Below, piece by piece: positions 33,968-43,403 of a DNA stretch of 64,000 nucleotides (position 1 is its first letter; each line of letters begins with the position of its first letter). The notes below the pieces were generated by a model that was not told the DNA's origin, did no database searches, and saw nothing but the letters and a program-made list of their open reading frames with translations. The position numbers and the translations under genes are program-made. The stretch is taken from positions 1 through 64,000 of the forward strand of contig NZ_JABBPE010000018.1 in NCBI RefSeq assembly GCF_012927455.1, read 5' to 3'. This stretch comes from Polaromonas sp. GTDB taxonomy: Bacteria; Pseudomonadota; Gammaproteobacteria; Burkholderiales; Burkholderiaceae_C.

Positions 33968-35179
33968 ATGCTGATTGACTTTTTCTACACCCTGCGCTCG
34001 GCCAAATTGCCGGTTTCGGTCAAGGAATTTTTGGTGCTGCTCGAAGCGCTGGAAGCCGGTGTGGTCGGACCCAACAGCGGCAAGCCTGACGAGCCCGGCG
34101 AAGGCGCTTACAAGATTGACGACTTCTATTACCTGAGCCGCACCGTGCTGGTGAAGGACGAAAAGCACTACGACAAGTTTGACCGCGCCTTCGCGGCCTA
34201 CTTCAAGGGCGTGGAGATGGTCGCTGACTTCACGAAAGAGATTCCGCTCGACTGGCTGCGCAAAAACCTCGAACTGCAGCTCAGCGCCGAGGACAAGGCC
34301 AAAATCGAAAAAATGGGCTGGGACGAGCTCATGGAAACGCTTAAAAAACGTTTTGAAGAACAAAAAGAGCGCCACGAAGGCGGCAGCAAATGGATTGGTA
34401 CCGGCGGCACCTCGCCCTTTGGCGCCAATGGCTACAACCCGCAGGGCATACGCATAGGCCAGGAAAAAAGTCGCAACAGAAGCGCGGTCAAAGTCTGGGA
34501 CCAGCGCGCCTACAAGGACTACGACGACACGCAGGAGCTCGGCACGCGCAACATCAAGGTTGCGCTGCGCCGGCTGCGCAAGTTTGCGCGCCAGGGCAAC
34601 CAGGAAGAGCTCGACCTGGACGACACCATCCGAAGTACCGCAGCCAATGCCGGCTGGCTTGACATCAAGATGGTGCCCGAGCGCCACAACAATGTGAAAG
34701 TGTTGTTGCTGATGGACGTGGGCGGCACCATGGACGACCATATTCACCGCGTCGAGGAAATGTTTTCTGCCGTCAAGGCCGAGTTCAAGCACCTCGAGTT
34801 TTATTACTTTCACAACTGCGTCTATGACTTCATGTGGAAGAACAACCGGCGCCGCTTTGCCGAGAAATTTCCGACCTGGGACATCATCCGCAAGTACAAC
34901 AAGGACTACAAACTGATCTTTGTTGGCGACGCCACCATGAGCCCTTACGAAATACTCCAGCCCGGCGGCAGTGTTGAATACAACAACGAAGAAGCCGGTG
35001 CCCAATGGATGCAGCGGCTGACCAATGCTTTCCCCAAATTCGCCTGGATCAACCCGGAACCGCAGGGCGTCTGGCAATACCGCCAGAGCATCAGCGTGAT
35101 CCAGCAACTGGTCAACCAGCGCATGTTCCCGCTGACCCTGCGCGGGCTGGAAGAGGCCATGCGGCTGCTGTCCAAATAG
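33968..35179 (+). CDS. VWA domain-containing CoxE-like protein
   Basis: 403 residues from ATG 33968; a longer frame into the acetyltransferase gene is rejected. The N-terminal part (LIDFFYTLRSAKLPVSVKEFLVLLEAL) and the C-terminal VWA domain match CoxE-like proteins that pair with MoxR. The metal-ion site is a variant DVGGTMDD (about residue 250) where DxSxS is typical, followed by FYYFHNCVYDFMW and KLIFVGDATMSPYE. It is the likely partner of the ATPase at 32221. Confidence 0.9.
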   Translation: MLIDFFYTLRSAKLPVSVKEFLVLLEALEAGVVGPNSGKPDEPGEGAYKIDDFYYLSRTVLVKDEKHYDKFDRAFAAYFKGVEMVADFTKEIPLDWLRKNLELQLSAEDKAKIEKMGWDELMETLKKRFEEQKERHEGGSKWIGTGGTSPFGANGYNPQGIRIGQEKSRNRSAVKVWDQRAYKDYDDTQELGTRNIKVALRRLRKFARQGNQEELDLDDTIRSTAANAGWLDIKMVPERHNNVKVLLLMDVGGTMDDHIHRVEEMFSAVKAEFKHLEFYYFHNCVYDFMWKNNRRRFAEKFPTWDIIRKYNKDYKLIFVGDATMSPYEILQPGGSVEYNNEEAGAQWMQRLTNAFPKFAWINPEPQGVWQYRQSISVIQQLVNQRMFPLTLRGLEEAMRLLSK

Positions 35180-35199
35180 CGCTCAAGTAAACTGGACTT

Positions 35200-37143
35200 G
35201 TGACCTATTCCAGTACTGTCAATGCACGGACGGCCACCCCGGCAGCACTCAGCACTGCAAGCTTGGCCCTTGCTTGCGCCCTTCTGGCAATTTTCCTGGC
35301 GCCTGCCGCTGGCGCGCAAATGGCCTTACCCGCGCAAACCGCACCAGCCCCCGCAGCGCCGCCAGCAAAAATAGCACCGCCTGCCACGCCGCAAGGCGAG
35401 GTCGGGCCCGCCGGCGCCGAACCTGAAGTCAGCGCTTTCGACATTGCCGTGCGCGCTCCTACCGTGGTGCGCGAGCTGCTCGAAAAGCACCTTGAACTGC
35501 AACGCTACCGCGCGGTGACCGATCTGGACGAGGCCGAACTGGCGCGCCTGATCGTGCTGGCCGAGCGCAATGTGCGCAACCTCGTCGGCACGCTCGGTTA
35601 CTTCAGCCCCGACATCCGCATCACGCGTGAGGGGGAGGTCAATCAGCGCCCGACCATCGTTGTCGCCGTCGATCCGGGAGATGCCACCTTGATAGACTCC
35701 GTCTCCATCAACTTTGCCGGTGACATTGCCCAATCCACCGATGCCGATGCACTGGCGCAACGCGAAGGCATCCGGCGCGACTGGCGCCTGCCCGCCAACC
35801 AGCGCTTCACGCAAGACGCCTGGGCCGGCGCCAAAACACAGGCGCTGCGCGAGCTGGTGGCGCGCCGCTACCCCGCCGGAAAACTAGCCGATAGCCTGGC
35901 CGACGTGGACGCGCCCGAACACCGCGCCAGCTTGCGTGTGCAACTCGACTCCGGCCCGCTCTACCGGCTCGGCGCCATGCAGGTCAGCGGCGTGGAACGC
36001 TACGACCCGCTGCTGGTGCCGCGGCTGGCGCGCCTGAATGCGGGCACGGTGTATGACCAGAACCAACTGGTGGAAGCGCAGTTTCGGCTGGCGTCGAGCG
36101 GTTACTTTGATTCGGCTTCTATTTTTGTCGACCCCGAAAGCGATCCGCTGGCCGCGCCGGTGCAGGTACAGGTGAGCGAAGCCAGACTGCAAAAAATCAT
36201 TCTGGGCGTCGGCCTGACCACCGACAGCGGGCCGCGCGCCTCGGTGGAGCACACCCACCACCGCGTGCCCGGCATAGGCTGGCGCGCGGTGACCAAGCTG
36301 CAGCTGGAGAAGAAATCCCCGTTCGCCCAGACCGAGTGGACCTCCATCCCCGACGCGGCCAGCTGGCGCTGGGTTGCCTTGGGCCGCGCCGAACGGCTGG
36401 ACGACAACGAGCTGATCACACGCGCCCAGCGCCTGCGCTTTGGCCGCTCCCAGGCCGGCGAGCGCATAGACCGCAGCATTTATCTGCAGTACGACCGGGC
36501 GCGCGTCAGTGGCGTCGGCCTGCAGGGCAACTCAGCCGCCGATGAAGGCGAGGGCTCGGCCTTGACGGCGAACTATGTCTGGACCGGCCGCTATTTCGAC
36601 AGCCTGCCTTTTCCGGGCAGGGGCTACGGCCTGGGCTTCGAACTCGGCGGCGGCAGCACGCTGGAAGGGAATCGCCAGCCTTTTACGCGCACGGTGGGCC
36701 GCTGGCTCGGCATCCGGCCGCTGCAGCGCGGGCGCATTGCCATGCGGGCAGAAGGCGGCGCCGTGCTGGCCAAAGACAGCGCCAGCATTCCCGCCACCCA
36801 GCTGTTTCGCACCGGCGGCGACAGTACGGTGCGCGGCTACGGCCTGCGCGACATCGGCATCAAACGAGCCAATGGTGCGACTGGCCCGGGGCGCTACCTG
36901 GCCGTCGCCAGCATCGAATGGCAGCGCCCCATCCTGCGCGGCGATTTGCCCAGCGAATTCGAAAGCACTGTGTTTCTTGATGCCGGCGCCGTGGCCGACA
37001 AGCCGCAAGACCTGCGCCCCGCCGTCGGCGTGGGCGCCGGTGTGCGCTGGCGCAGCCCGATTGGTCCTTTGCAGATGGACCTGGCCTACGGCGTCAAAGT
37101 CAAACAGCTGCGCTTGCATGTCAGCGTGGGCTTTGTCTTTTGA
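35200..37143 (+). CDS. tamA: TamA: BamA/Omp85-family outer membrane protein
   Basis: 647 residues from GTG 35200, with a signal peptide ending APAAGAQ and a short Pro/Ala linker. Two or three POTRA domains follow (residues about 75-300). A 16-strand barrel domain comes last, with the Omp85 signatures GGDSTVRGYGLRDIG (about residue 545) and FLDAGAVAD near the end. It ends in VSVGFVF, a final aromatic as usual for barrels. TamA works with TamB in outer membrane protein and lipid transport. The stop overlaps the tamB start by one base. Confidence 0.93.
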   Translation: MTYSSTVNARTATPAALSTASLALACALLAIFLAPAAGAQMALPAQTAPAPAAPPAKIAPPATPQGEVGPAGAEPEVSAFDIAVRAPTVVRELLEKHLELQRYRAVTDLDEAELARLIVLAERNVRNLVGTLGYFSPDIRITREGEVNQRPTIVVAVDPGDATLIDSVSINFAGDIAQSTDADALAQREGIRRDWRLPANQRFTQDAWAGAKTQALRELVARRYPAGKLADSLADVDAPEHRASLRVQLDSGPLYRLGAMQVSGVERYDPLLVPRLARLNAGTVYDQNQLVEAQFRLASSGYFDSASIFVDPESDPLAAPVQVQVSEARLQKIILGVGLTTDSGPRASVEHTHHRVPGIGWRAVTKLQLEKKSPFAQTEWTSIPDAASWRWVALGRAERLDDNELITRAQRLRFGRSQAGERIDRSIYLQYDRARVSGVGLQGNSAADEGEGSALTANYVWTGRYFDSLPFPGRGYGLGFELGGGSTLEGNRQPFTRTVGRWLGIRPLQRGRIAMRAEGGAVLAKDSASIPATQLFRTGGDSTVRGYGLRDIGIKRANGATGPGRYLAVASIEWQRPILRGDLPSEFESTVFLDAGAVADKPQDLRPAVGVGAGVRWRSPIGPLQMDLAYGVKVKQLRLHVSVGFVF

Positions 37144-40100
37144 TGGACGCGCCGGTGAACCTTACCAAATCTGACAACACCGACAAGACTGCCAGGCCGC
37201 CCCGGCGCTGGTCGCACTGGTTGAAAGCCGCCGCGCTCGCCGCTGGCGGCATGGTGCTACTGGTCGTGGCATCACTCAGCGCGCTGTGGTGGTGGGCCGG
37301 CAGTGAAGGCTCGCTCGCCAGCGCACTGCGCTGGATAAGCCAATCCCAGCCGCTGCTGGCCGGGCGCGCTACCGGCTCGCTACGCGCCGGCGGGCACGTT
37401 GACCAGCTGCTGTGGCAAAAGGACGGCTTGCGCGTCGAAGCCCGCGATGTCAGCCTAGCCTGGCAGCCCTGGTCGCTGCTGCAGGGCAAGCTCACGCTGA
37501 ACCAGCTGACGGCTGTCAGCGTGCAGGTGGACGACCAGCGTGTGCCTTCCAAATTGCCTGCCCCGCCCACCACGCTGAGCCTGCCACTGCCGGTTGCGCT
37601 TGATGCATTTTCGGTCGCCCAGCTGCGCTGGACCGGGCCGACGGCGCTAACCGGCGTGACCGCCTCTGGCATTTCCGGGCGCTACCAGTTCAACGGCCTG
37701 CAGCATCAGCTCGATCTGCTGGGCGCGCAGGTCGCCAGTGGCCGCTACAGCGGGCACGCCGTGCTGACTTCAAGCGGTCCGCTGGTGCTGAACGCCAGCC
37801 TGGCAGGCGCCATGACGACCACCCTGCCCGCCAGCAAAACCGCGCTGCCACTTGCCTTCCAGGCCACGGCACGCGGGCCGCTGACTGAGCTGCTGGTCAA
37901 CGCCGAGCTGCAGATGACTGCCCCGCCCGCCGCCGGCGCTGCGCAACCGCAGGCAACTGCCACGGCCCGCGTCACCCCCTGGGCCGCGCAGCCACTGCCG
38001 CAAGCCGATGCACGCTTTCGTGACCTGGACCTGGCCGCGCTGTGGCCAGACGCGCCGCAAACCCAGCTGAGCGGCAGCGCCAGCGTGCGGCCCGTTGCAG
38101 GCAGCAGCACGGCCAGCCCGGCCTGGGCGCTACAGCTGCAGGCGGCCAACCGCCTGGCTGGCCCCTGGGACCGCAAAAAGCTGCCGCTGGAGCAGCTGGA
38201 AACCGGTGGCGAGTGGCGCAATGGCACGGCGCTGGTTCGCACTCTCAAGGCGCGCCTGGGCGGCGGCGAACTGCTGGCCAGCGGTGAATGGACGCAAGCC
38301 GATAGCGCCGGCACGGCAGCAGCGGCGCAAGCCTGGAAACTGCAGGCCACGCTGCAGCGCGTCAACCCGGCCCAGCTGCACAGCCGATTTGCCGCGCTGC
38401 CGCTGAACGGCCGGGCCAGCGTGCGCAGCCAGGGTGAAGCCACCGGCTTTGAAGCCAGCGTGCAGACGGCTGTCAGCGCGGGCAAACAAGCACCAGCAGC
38501 CAGAACAGCTTCCCGTCAGAAGAATCCCCTGAGCCAATTAGGACAACTACGCCTGCGCGACGCCAACGCCACCGGAAGCTGGAACCCCAAACAGGGCGGC
38601 GGCACGCTGCTGCTGTCTGCGCTGCGCGTGCGCACCGACGACGCCGAACTGGCGGGCCAGCTTGAAGCCCAGCCCGCCGCACGCGGTGGCAAGGGCCAAC
38701 TGGCCTTGACGGCGCCCGGGCTGGACGCCACGCTGCAGGGCGAGCTGCGGCAAAGCAGCGGTGGCGGGGCTGTCAGCCTGCACGGCCGCGATGCAGCGCA
38801 AGCCTTGCGCTGGCTGCAACAACTGCCGGGCCTGCCCGCTGCGCTTCAAACGGCTGCTGCCAGCGGCAGTGCCGAGCTGCAGGCCAACTGGCAAGGCGGC
38901 TGGGCCGATCCGGCAGTGCAGGCACGACTCGACCTGCCTTCGCTCGACTGGCGCACCGCCGCCGCAGCTGCCGCCACGCCTGCCGATACTGCCAGCGGCG
39001 CGCCGGGCGAGCTCAAAATCCGCGCGCTGCAAGCCACACTCTCAGGCCGATTGAGCCAGGCGCAGCTGGCCGCGCAGGGCCGCCTTGAAGTGGAGCAGCG
39101 CCGCTACGCCCTGCAACTGGCAGCCACCGGCGGGCGCATCCAGCCAGCCGGTGCGGCCCAAGCAGCCTGGGGCGAAGCGGCCTGGCAGGGCCTGCTTAAT
39201 CAGTTCAGCGTCAGCGTTGAAGACCCCGCCCGGGGAGCAGGGGCCTGGCGGCTGGCCACGCGCAGCGCGCTGCCGCTGAAGTGGACGCCAGCGCGCGGTG
39301 GCGCTGGCGCGACGTTCGAGGGCGGCGCCGGCGAAGCCCTGCTGAGCGCGCCAACGGCGCGTGTTTCGGCGAACACCCCCGCGCAAGCCACGCTGGCCTG
39401 GCAACCGGTGCGCTGGCGGCCCGGCGAGCTGGTCAGCGCCGGCCAGCTTAGCGGCCTGCCCATGGCCTGGATCGAGTTGCTCGGTGGCCCGCAGCTGGCC
39501 GGCGCCGGCCTGGGCGGTAACTTACTGCTCGATGGTCAATGGGACGCCACGCTGGGCGAGCGCCTGCAGCTCAAGGCCAGCCTGGCGCGCCGCAGTGGCG
39601 ACCTCACGGTGCAGGCGCAAAACGTGCAGGGCAGCAACGCGCGCTTGGCGGCCGGGCTTAAACAGGTGCAACTATCCCTGGTCAGCAACGGCGACGCCCT
39701 GACGCTGGCCCTGCGCTGGGACAGCGAACGCGCCGGCACGGCCGACGGCCAGCTGCAGACCCGCCTGACACGCGCGCCAGCCGGCCAAGGCGTAGGCGGC
39801 TGGCTCTGGTCGCCAGACGCGCCGCTCAACGGCCAGTTGCGCGCGCAATTGCCGCGCATCGGCGTCTGGTCGCTGTTGGCGCCGCCGGGCTGGCGCTTGC
39901 GCGGCTCGCTCGCGGCCGACCTGGCCATAAGCGGAACTCGCGCCGCGCCGCTGCTGACGGGCGATTTGCAGGCCAACGACCTGGCCTTGCGCTCGGTGGT
40001 CGATGGCATCGAATTTGCAAACGGCCGGCTGCGCGCCCGGCTCGACGGCAGCCGCATGCGCATCAGCGAATTCACTTTGCAGGGCGCCGGCGACAAGGGG

Positions 40101-41150
40101 ACCGGCGGCGTCCTGACGGCCCAGGGCGAAGCCGGCTGGGTAGACGGCAAACCGCAGGTACAGCTCGACGCCAAGCTGGAGCGGCTGCGCGCCAGCCTGC
40201 GCACCGACCGGCAGCTCACCGTGTCGGGCCAGCTGCAGGCCAGCCTCAAAGGCGAGCAGGCCGAACTGACTGGCAAGCTGGAGGTCGACCAGGCACGCAT
40301 CATCTTGCCCGACGAAGGCACGCCGCAACTGGGCGATGACGTGGTGGTGCGCACCAACCGTGGCGCCGCCGTCGGGCAAAAGGCGCCCGCCGAGACCAGC
40401 GCACCGGCGGCCAGACCAAACCGCCCCGTCAAGCTGGCGGTTCAGCTTGATCTGGGCCGCGACTTCCGCATCCAGGGCAAAGGCCTTGACACGCGGGTGC
40501 GCGGCACGCTCGCCCTCTACGGCGACTCGCTGGCCGGTCCGCGACTGACCGGCACCGTCAACACCTTCGGCGGGCAATACCGCGCCTACGGCCAGCGCCT
40601 GGATGTCGAGCAAGGCGCGCTGCGCTTTACCGGGGCCATCGACAACCCGGCCCTCGACATCCTGGCGATTCGCCCCAACAGTATTCAGACCGGGCAGCGC
40701 ATCGGCGTGCAGATCACCGGCACCGCCCTGCTGCCGCGCGTGCGCCTGTACGCCCAGCCTGAACTGCCCGAAGCTGAAAAGCTGTCGTGGCTGGTGATTG
40801 GCCGGCCCTCAGCCGCCGGCGGCGCCGAAGCCGCGCTGCTGCAACAGGCCGCACTGGCACTGCTGGGCGGCAAAGGCGGCGGCATGTCGGGCGGCCTGGC
40901 CGCGTCGCTGGGGCTGGACGAGCTGTCGTTTCGCGGCGCCGCCAGCAATGCCAACGGGGGCACCAGCGAAGGCGCCGTCACGCTAGGCAAGCGCTTTTCG
41001 CGCAACTTCTACGCCGCCTACGAACGCAGTATTTCAGGCGCCCTGGGCACACTGTATGTTTTCTATGACCTGTCGCGGCGCTTCACCGTGCGCGCCCAGG
41101 CCGGCCAGCAAAGCGCCGTGGACCTGATCTTCACCGTGCCCTACGACTGA
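37143..41150 (+). CDS. tamB: TamB: translocation and assembly module inner membrane protein (DUF490)
   Basis: 1335 residues from ATG 37143. One N-terminal membrane anchor (AAALAAGGMVLLVVASLSALWWWA) is followed by a very long beta-strand-rich region, as in AsmA/TamB bridge proteins. A C-terminal DUF490 domain ends it with LTGTVNTFGGQYRAYGQRLDVEQG, SWLVIGRP, ISGALGTLYVFYDLSRRFTVRAQAG and VDLIF. It forms a periplasm-spanning groove that carries lipids to the outer membrane. The high Ala/Gln content and GC bias make long spurious frames on the other strand. Confidence 0.94.
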   Translation: MDAPVNLTKSDNTDKTARPPRRWSHWLKAAALAAGGMVLLVVASLSALWWWAGSEGSLASALRWISQSQPLLAGRATGSLRAGGHVDQLLWQKDGLRVEARDVSLAWQPWSLLQGKLTLNQLTAVSVQVDDQRVPSKLPAPPTTLSLPLPVALDAFSVAQLRWTGPTALTGVTASGISGRYQFNGLQHQLDLLGAQVASGRYSGHAVLTSSGPLVLNASLAGAMTTTLPASKTALPLAFQATARGPLTELLVNAELQMTAPPAAGAAQPQATATARVTPWAAQPLPQADARFRDLDLAALWPDAPQTQLSGSASVRPVAGSSTASPAWALQLQAANRLAGPWDRKKLPLEQLETGGEWRNGTALVRTLKARLGGGELLASGEWTQADSAGTAAAAQAWKLQATLQRVNPAQLHSRFAALPLNGRASVRSQGEATGFEASVQTAVSAGKQAPAARTASRQKNPLSQLGQLRLRDANATGSWNPKQGGGTLLLSALRVRTDDAELAGQLEAQPAARGGKGQLALTAPGLDATLQGELRQSSGGGAVSLHGRDAAQALRWLQQLPGLPAALQTAAASGSAELQANWQGGWADPAVQARLDLPSLDWRTAAAAAATPADTASGAPGELKIRALQATLSGRLSQAQLAAQGRLEVEQRRYALQLAATGGRIQPAGAAQAAWGEAAWQGLLNQFSVSVEDPARGAGAWRLATRSALPLKWTPARGGAGATFEGGAGEALLSAPTARVSANTPAQATLAWQPVRWRPGELVSAGQLSGLPMAWIELLGGPQLAGAGLGGNLLLDGQWDATLGERLQLKASLARRSGDLTVQAQNVQGSNARLAAGLKQVQLSLVSNGDALTLALRWDSERAGTADGQLQTRLTRAPAGQGVGGWLWSPDAPLNGQLRAQLPRIGVWSLLAPPGWRLRGSLAADLAISGTRAAPLLTGDLQANDLALRSVVDGIEFANGRLRARLDGSRMRISEFTLQGAGDKGTGGVLTAQGEAGWVDGKPQVQLDAKLERLRASLRTDRQLTVSGQLQASLKGEQAELTGKLEVDQARIILPDEGTPQLGDDVVVRTNRGAAVGQKAPAETSAPAARPNRPVKLAVQLDLGRDFRIQGKGLDTRVRGTLALYGDSLAGPRLTGTVNTFGGQYRAYGQRLDVEQGALRFTGAIDNPALDILAIRPNSIQTGQRIGVQITGTALLPRVRLYAQPELPEAEKLSWLVIGRPSAAGGAEAALLQQAALALLGGKGGGMSGGLAASLGLDELSFRGAASNANGGTSEGAVTLGKRFSRNFYAAYERSISGALGTLYVFYDLSRRFTVRAQAGQQSAVDLIFTVPYD

Positions 41151-41217
41151 GCGGCTTTGCCTTGGCTGTACCGGCCAGCGCATACAATTCCCACTCCTCG
41201 CAGCCACTGCGACGCCC

Positions 41218-41292
41218 GCCGCCATAGTTCAACGGATAGAACGAGTGCCTCCTAAGCGCTAGATACAGGTTCGATTCCTGTTGGTGGCACCA
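41218..41292 (+). tRNA. tRNA-Arg (anticodon CCU)
   Basis: A 75-nt tRNA with encoded CCA. The acceptor stem gccgcca pairs with tggtggc with one G-T pair, the anticodon loop is ctcctaa giving CCU between stem arms agtgc/gcgct, and the T arm contains ggttcgattcc. Its 3' end is the integration site of the element that starts directly downstream. Confidence 0.96.
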
Positions 41293-41296
41293 TTTG
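41275..41296 (+). other. attL: tRNA-side attachment site
   Basis: The tRNA T-arm/acceptor region ttcctgttggt, followed by ggcac and catttg, recurs in shortened form at 49276-49292. A tyrosine integrase gene starts 170 bases downstream. This is the standard layout for an element inserted in a tRNA 3' end. Confidence 0.55.
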
Positions 41297-41324
41297 ATCA
41301 AATCAGATCATGTCAGAACCTCTC

Positions 41325-41361
41325 AAAACCCGCATGTTTACTGGCATAGCGGGTTTTTTTG
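41325..41361 (+). terminator. Terminator after tRNA-Arg
   Basis: aaaacccgc (41325-41333) pairs with gcgggtttt (41349-41357), followed by a T-run. It should end the tRNA transcript before the integrase. Confidence 0.75.
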
Positions 41362-41391
41362 TTGTCTCACGCGGTTTCACCGGCCAACATG

Positions 41392-41456
41392 AAATACCAT
41401 CAAAATCATGGTATTCATGATGGTATCCAGAAATACCAGCAACCGAGATACCAACA
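41392..41456. promoter_or_regulatory. Cluster of ATACC repeats, possible integrase arm-type sites
   Basis: Five ATACC/GGTAT boxes occur within 65 bases: ataccatca (41394), catggtat (41407), tgatggtat (41418), aaatacca (41431) and gatacca (41447). The first and third are exact inverted repeats of nine bases. They lie between attL and the integrase start, where arm-binding or AlpA sites are expected. Confidence 0.45.
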
Positions 41457-41468
41457 AAAGGGCAGATC

Positions 41469-42695
41469 ATGGCGCTGACAGACACCTTCGTGAAGAACAT
41501 CAAGCCCGGCCCGGGGGCTGCTGGCCAAAAACACGCCGATGGGCTGGGCTTGTATCTGAACGTCAAGGAGGCCGGGAAGTACTGGCGCATGAACTACCGC
41601 TTTGCGGGCAAGCAAAAAACGCTGGCGCTCGGCGTGTATCCGGCGGTATCGCTACTGAAAGCCCGCCAGCGGCGCGACAAGGCGCGTGAACTGCTGGCAG
41701 ACGGCATAGACCCCAGCACAGCCAAGCAAGAGGATAAACAGGCCAAAGCAGACGCGGCGGCAAACACCTTTGAAGCCGTGGCCCGGGACTGGCTGATCAA
41801 GACCAAAGCCAAGCGGGCGGCCATCACCCACTTGAAGGTGGCCACCTGGTTAGAAAAAGACGCTTTCCCCTTCATTGGCAATATGCCTATCTCCACCATT
41901 GGGCCGCGTGACGTGCTGGACAAGGTAGTAGGCAAGGTCGAGGCACGCGGCGCTATTGACACGGCCCACCGGCTCAAGCAGCTTTGCGGGCAGGTGTTCC
42001 GCTACGCAGTCGTGACGGGGCTGGCAGAAAGGGACGTGACCACTGATCTACGCGAAGCCCTGGTAACGAAAACGCAAAAGCACCATGCAGCGATCACAGA
42101 ACCCAAGCAGGTAGGTGACCTGATGCGCTCGATATTCGCCTACACCGGGCACCCCACTACGCTGGCAGCGCTCAAATTGACGCCTTTGGTTTTTGTTCGG
42201 CCGGGCGAACTGCGCACGATGGAATGGGCAGAACTGGACCTGGATGCGGCAGAGTGGCGCATTCCCGGCAGCAAAATGAAAATGAAGACAGAACACCTTG
42301 TGCCACTTTGCACGCAGGCGGTGGCGTTGTTGCGCAGCGTGCAGCCCCTTACCGGCCACGGACGCTACGTGTTCCCCAGCTTGCGCACGGGTGAACGGCC
42401 CATGAGCGAAAACACGATAAACGGCGCTGTGCGGGCCATGGGCTACAGCAAAGAGGTTCACACCGCCCACGGGTTCCGGGCCACGGCCAGAACCATCCTG
42501 GATGAAGTGCTTGGCGAGCGGGTGGACCTGATAGAGCACCAATTAGCCCACACGGTGAAGGATGCCAACGGCCGGGCCTACAACCGCACCGCACACCTGC
42601 CAGCCCGGCGCGTGATGATGCAGACCTGGGCGGACTACCTGGACAAGCTGCGCATCGGTGCCGACGTGATCCAGCTTCGCCCAGCGGCAAAGTAA
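41469..42695 (+). CDS. Tyrosine recombinase/integrase (DUF4102 N-terminal, P4-type)
   Basis: 408 residues. The N-terminal arm-binding domain has the pattern HADGLGLYLNVKEAGKYW and LALGVYPAVSLLKAR (residues about 1-85). A core-binding SAM-like domain follows (about 100-190). The catalytic domain has Arg in VRPGELRTMEW (about 238), HGFRATARTIL (His/Arg about 337-340), a later His in LIEHQLAH and the nucleophile Tyr in RAYNR (about 376). It integrates and excises the element at the tRNA-Arg 3' end. Confidence 0.95.
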   Translation: MALTDTFVKNIKPGPGAAGQKHADGLGLYLNVKEAGKYWRMNYRFAGKQKTLALGVYPAVSLLKARQRRDKARELLADGIDPSTAKQEDKQAKADAAANTFEAVARDWLIKTKAKRAAITHLKVATWLEKDAFPFIGNMPISTIGPRDVLDKVVGKVEARGAIDTAHRLKQLCGQVFRYAVVTGLAERDVTTDLREALVTKTQKHHAAITEPKQVGDLMRSIFAYTGHPTTLAALKLTPLVFVRPGELRTMEWAELDLDAAEWRIPGSKMKMKTEHLVPLCTQAVALLRSVQPLTGHGRYVFPSLRTGERPMSENTINGAVRAMGYSKEVHTAHGFRATARTILDEVLGERVDLIEHQLAHTVKDANGRAYNRTAHLPARRVMMQTWADYLDKLRIGADVIQLRPAAK

Positions 42696-42834
42696 AAAAG
42701 ACTGTTTTAAGCCACGCCTAGCTATCGGCTGATCCCGATGGTGGAAAGCGGCGGGCCATTTTGTTGAGTTAGATTGCCGGGAATCCGTCAAGCTCAAAAG
42801 CGACATTGAAGCCTTACTCAAAAGGATTCACGCA

Positions 42835-43134
42835 ATGTCAAACAAAATCACAACCCATACAACGCCCATTGCATCCAGCATCCCGGCGCAAAAGGCAACC
42901 ATCCATCAATCGATTTTCGACGCACTGCCAAACAGCGCATTCATTCGAGAAGCCCAATTGGTGCAAAGCCCCAAAAGGCCAGACACCCCAGCCCCCCTGC
43001 CCTTTTCTGCGCCGACGCTGTGGCGCAAGGTGAAGGCGGGCACGTTCCCAAAACCGACCAAACTTTCACAAAGGGTCACCGCGTTCAATGTCGGTGAAGT
43101 GCGGGCGTGGATGCTGGCACAGGCCACGGTGTAA
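42835..43134 (+). CDS. AlpA family excisionase/regulator
   Basis: A 99-residue protein with a C-terminal winged-helix block: LWRKVKAGTFPKPTKLSQRVTAFNVGEVRAWM, the AlpA signature. AlpA-like proteins activate excision of P4-type elements. The N-terminal 45 residues are polar and longer than usual. The start ATG 42835 has AAGGA nine bases upstream. It follows the integrase. Confidence 0.88.
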   Translation: MSNKITTHTTPIASSIPAQKATIHQSIFDALPNSAFIREAQLVQSPKRPDTPAPLPFSAPTLWRKVKAGTFPKPTKLSQRVTAFNVGEVRAWMLAQATV

Positions 43135-43144
43135 AGGGGCGGTC

Positions 43145-43403
43145 ATGCACACAGACACCACCCCAAAAGAAAAGCCCACCGGGAGCGCAAACTACCCGGC
43201 AGGCCACACAGACCGCCGGATCGTAGCGGCTGCGGATGACACCGGCAAGCGCTTTGCTGCACTGGCCGCACGCTTTGCCCTGGCAGGTCACACCCTGACA
43301 CGCAGCGACCTGGCAGACGGCGGGGCGCTGGGGCTTGTCGCGTGCCCTGCCCGATCTGCAGGCGGCGGCGCACTTCCTGGCGCAGATCGGGGGCAAACCA
43401 TGA
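43145..43403 (+). pseudogene. Small phage-type gene broken by a frameshift
   Basis: The first part reads MHTDTTPKEKPTG through RFALAGHTLTRSDLADGG. The expected family ending, RWGLSRALPDLQAAAHFLA and QIGGKP, is present in the neighbouring frame (43326-43403), with a TGA that overlaps the ATG of the next gene. A net one- or two-base change plus loss of a few codons near 43318-43328 separates the halves. Because the broken frame happens to continue into the next gene, it would instead yield an approximately 181-residue fusion. Related proteins in other phages are annotated only as hypothetical. Confidence 0.65.

Noticed and set aside
33911..35107. 398-codon minus-strand frame
   Set aside because: Antisense to the VWA gene; composition is that of a shadow frame.
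39536..40613. Two long minus-strand frames (298 and 313 codons)
   Set aside because: Both are antisense to tamB, rich in Arg, Ala and Gly, and mirror its codon bias.
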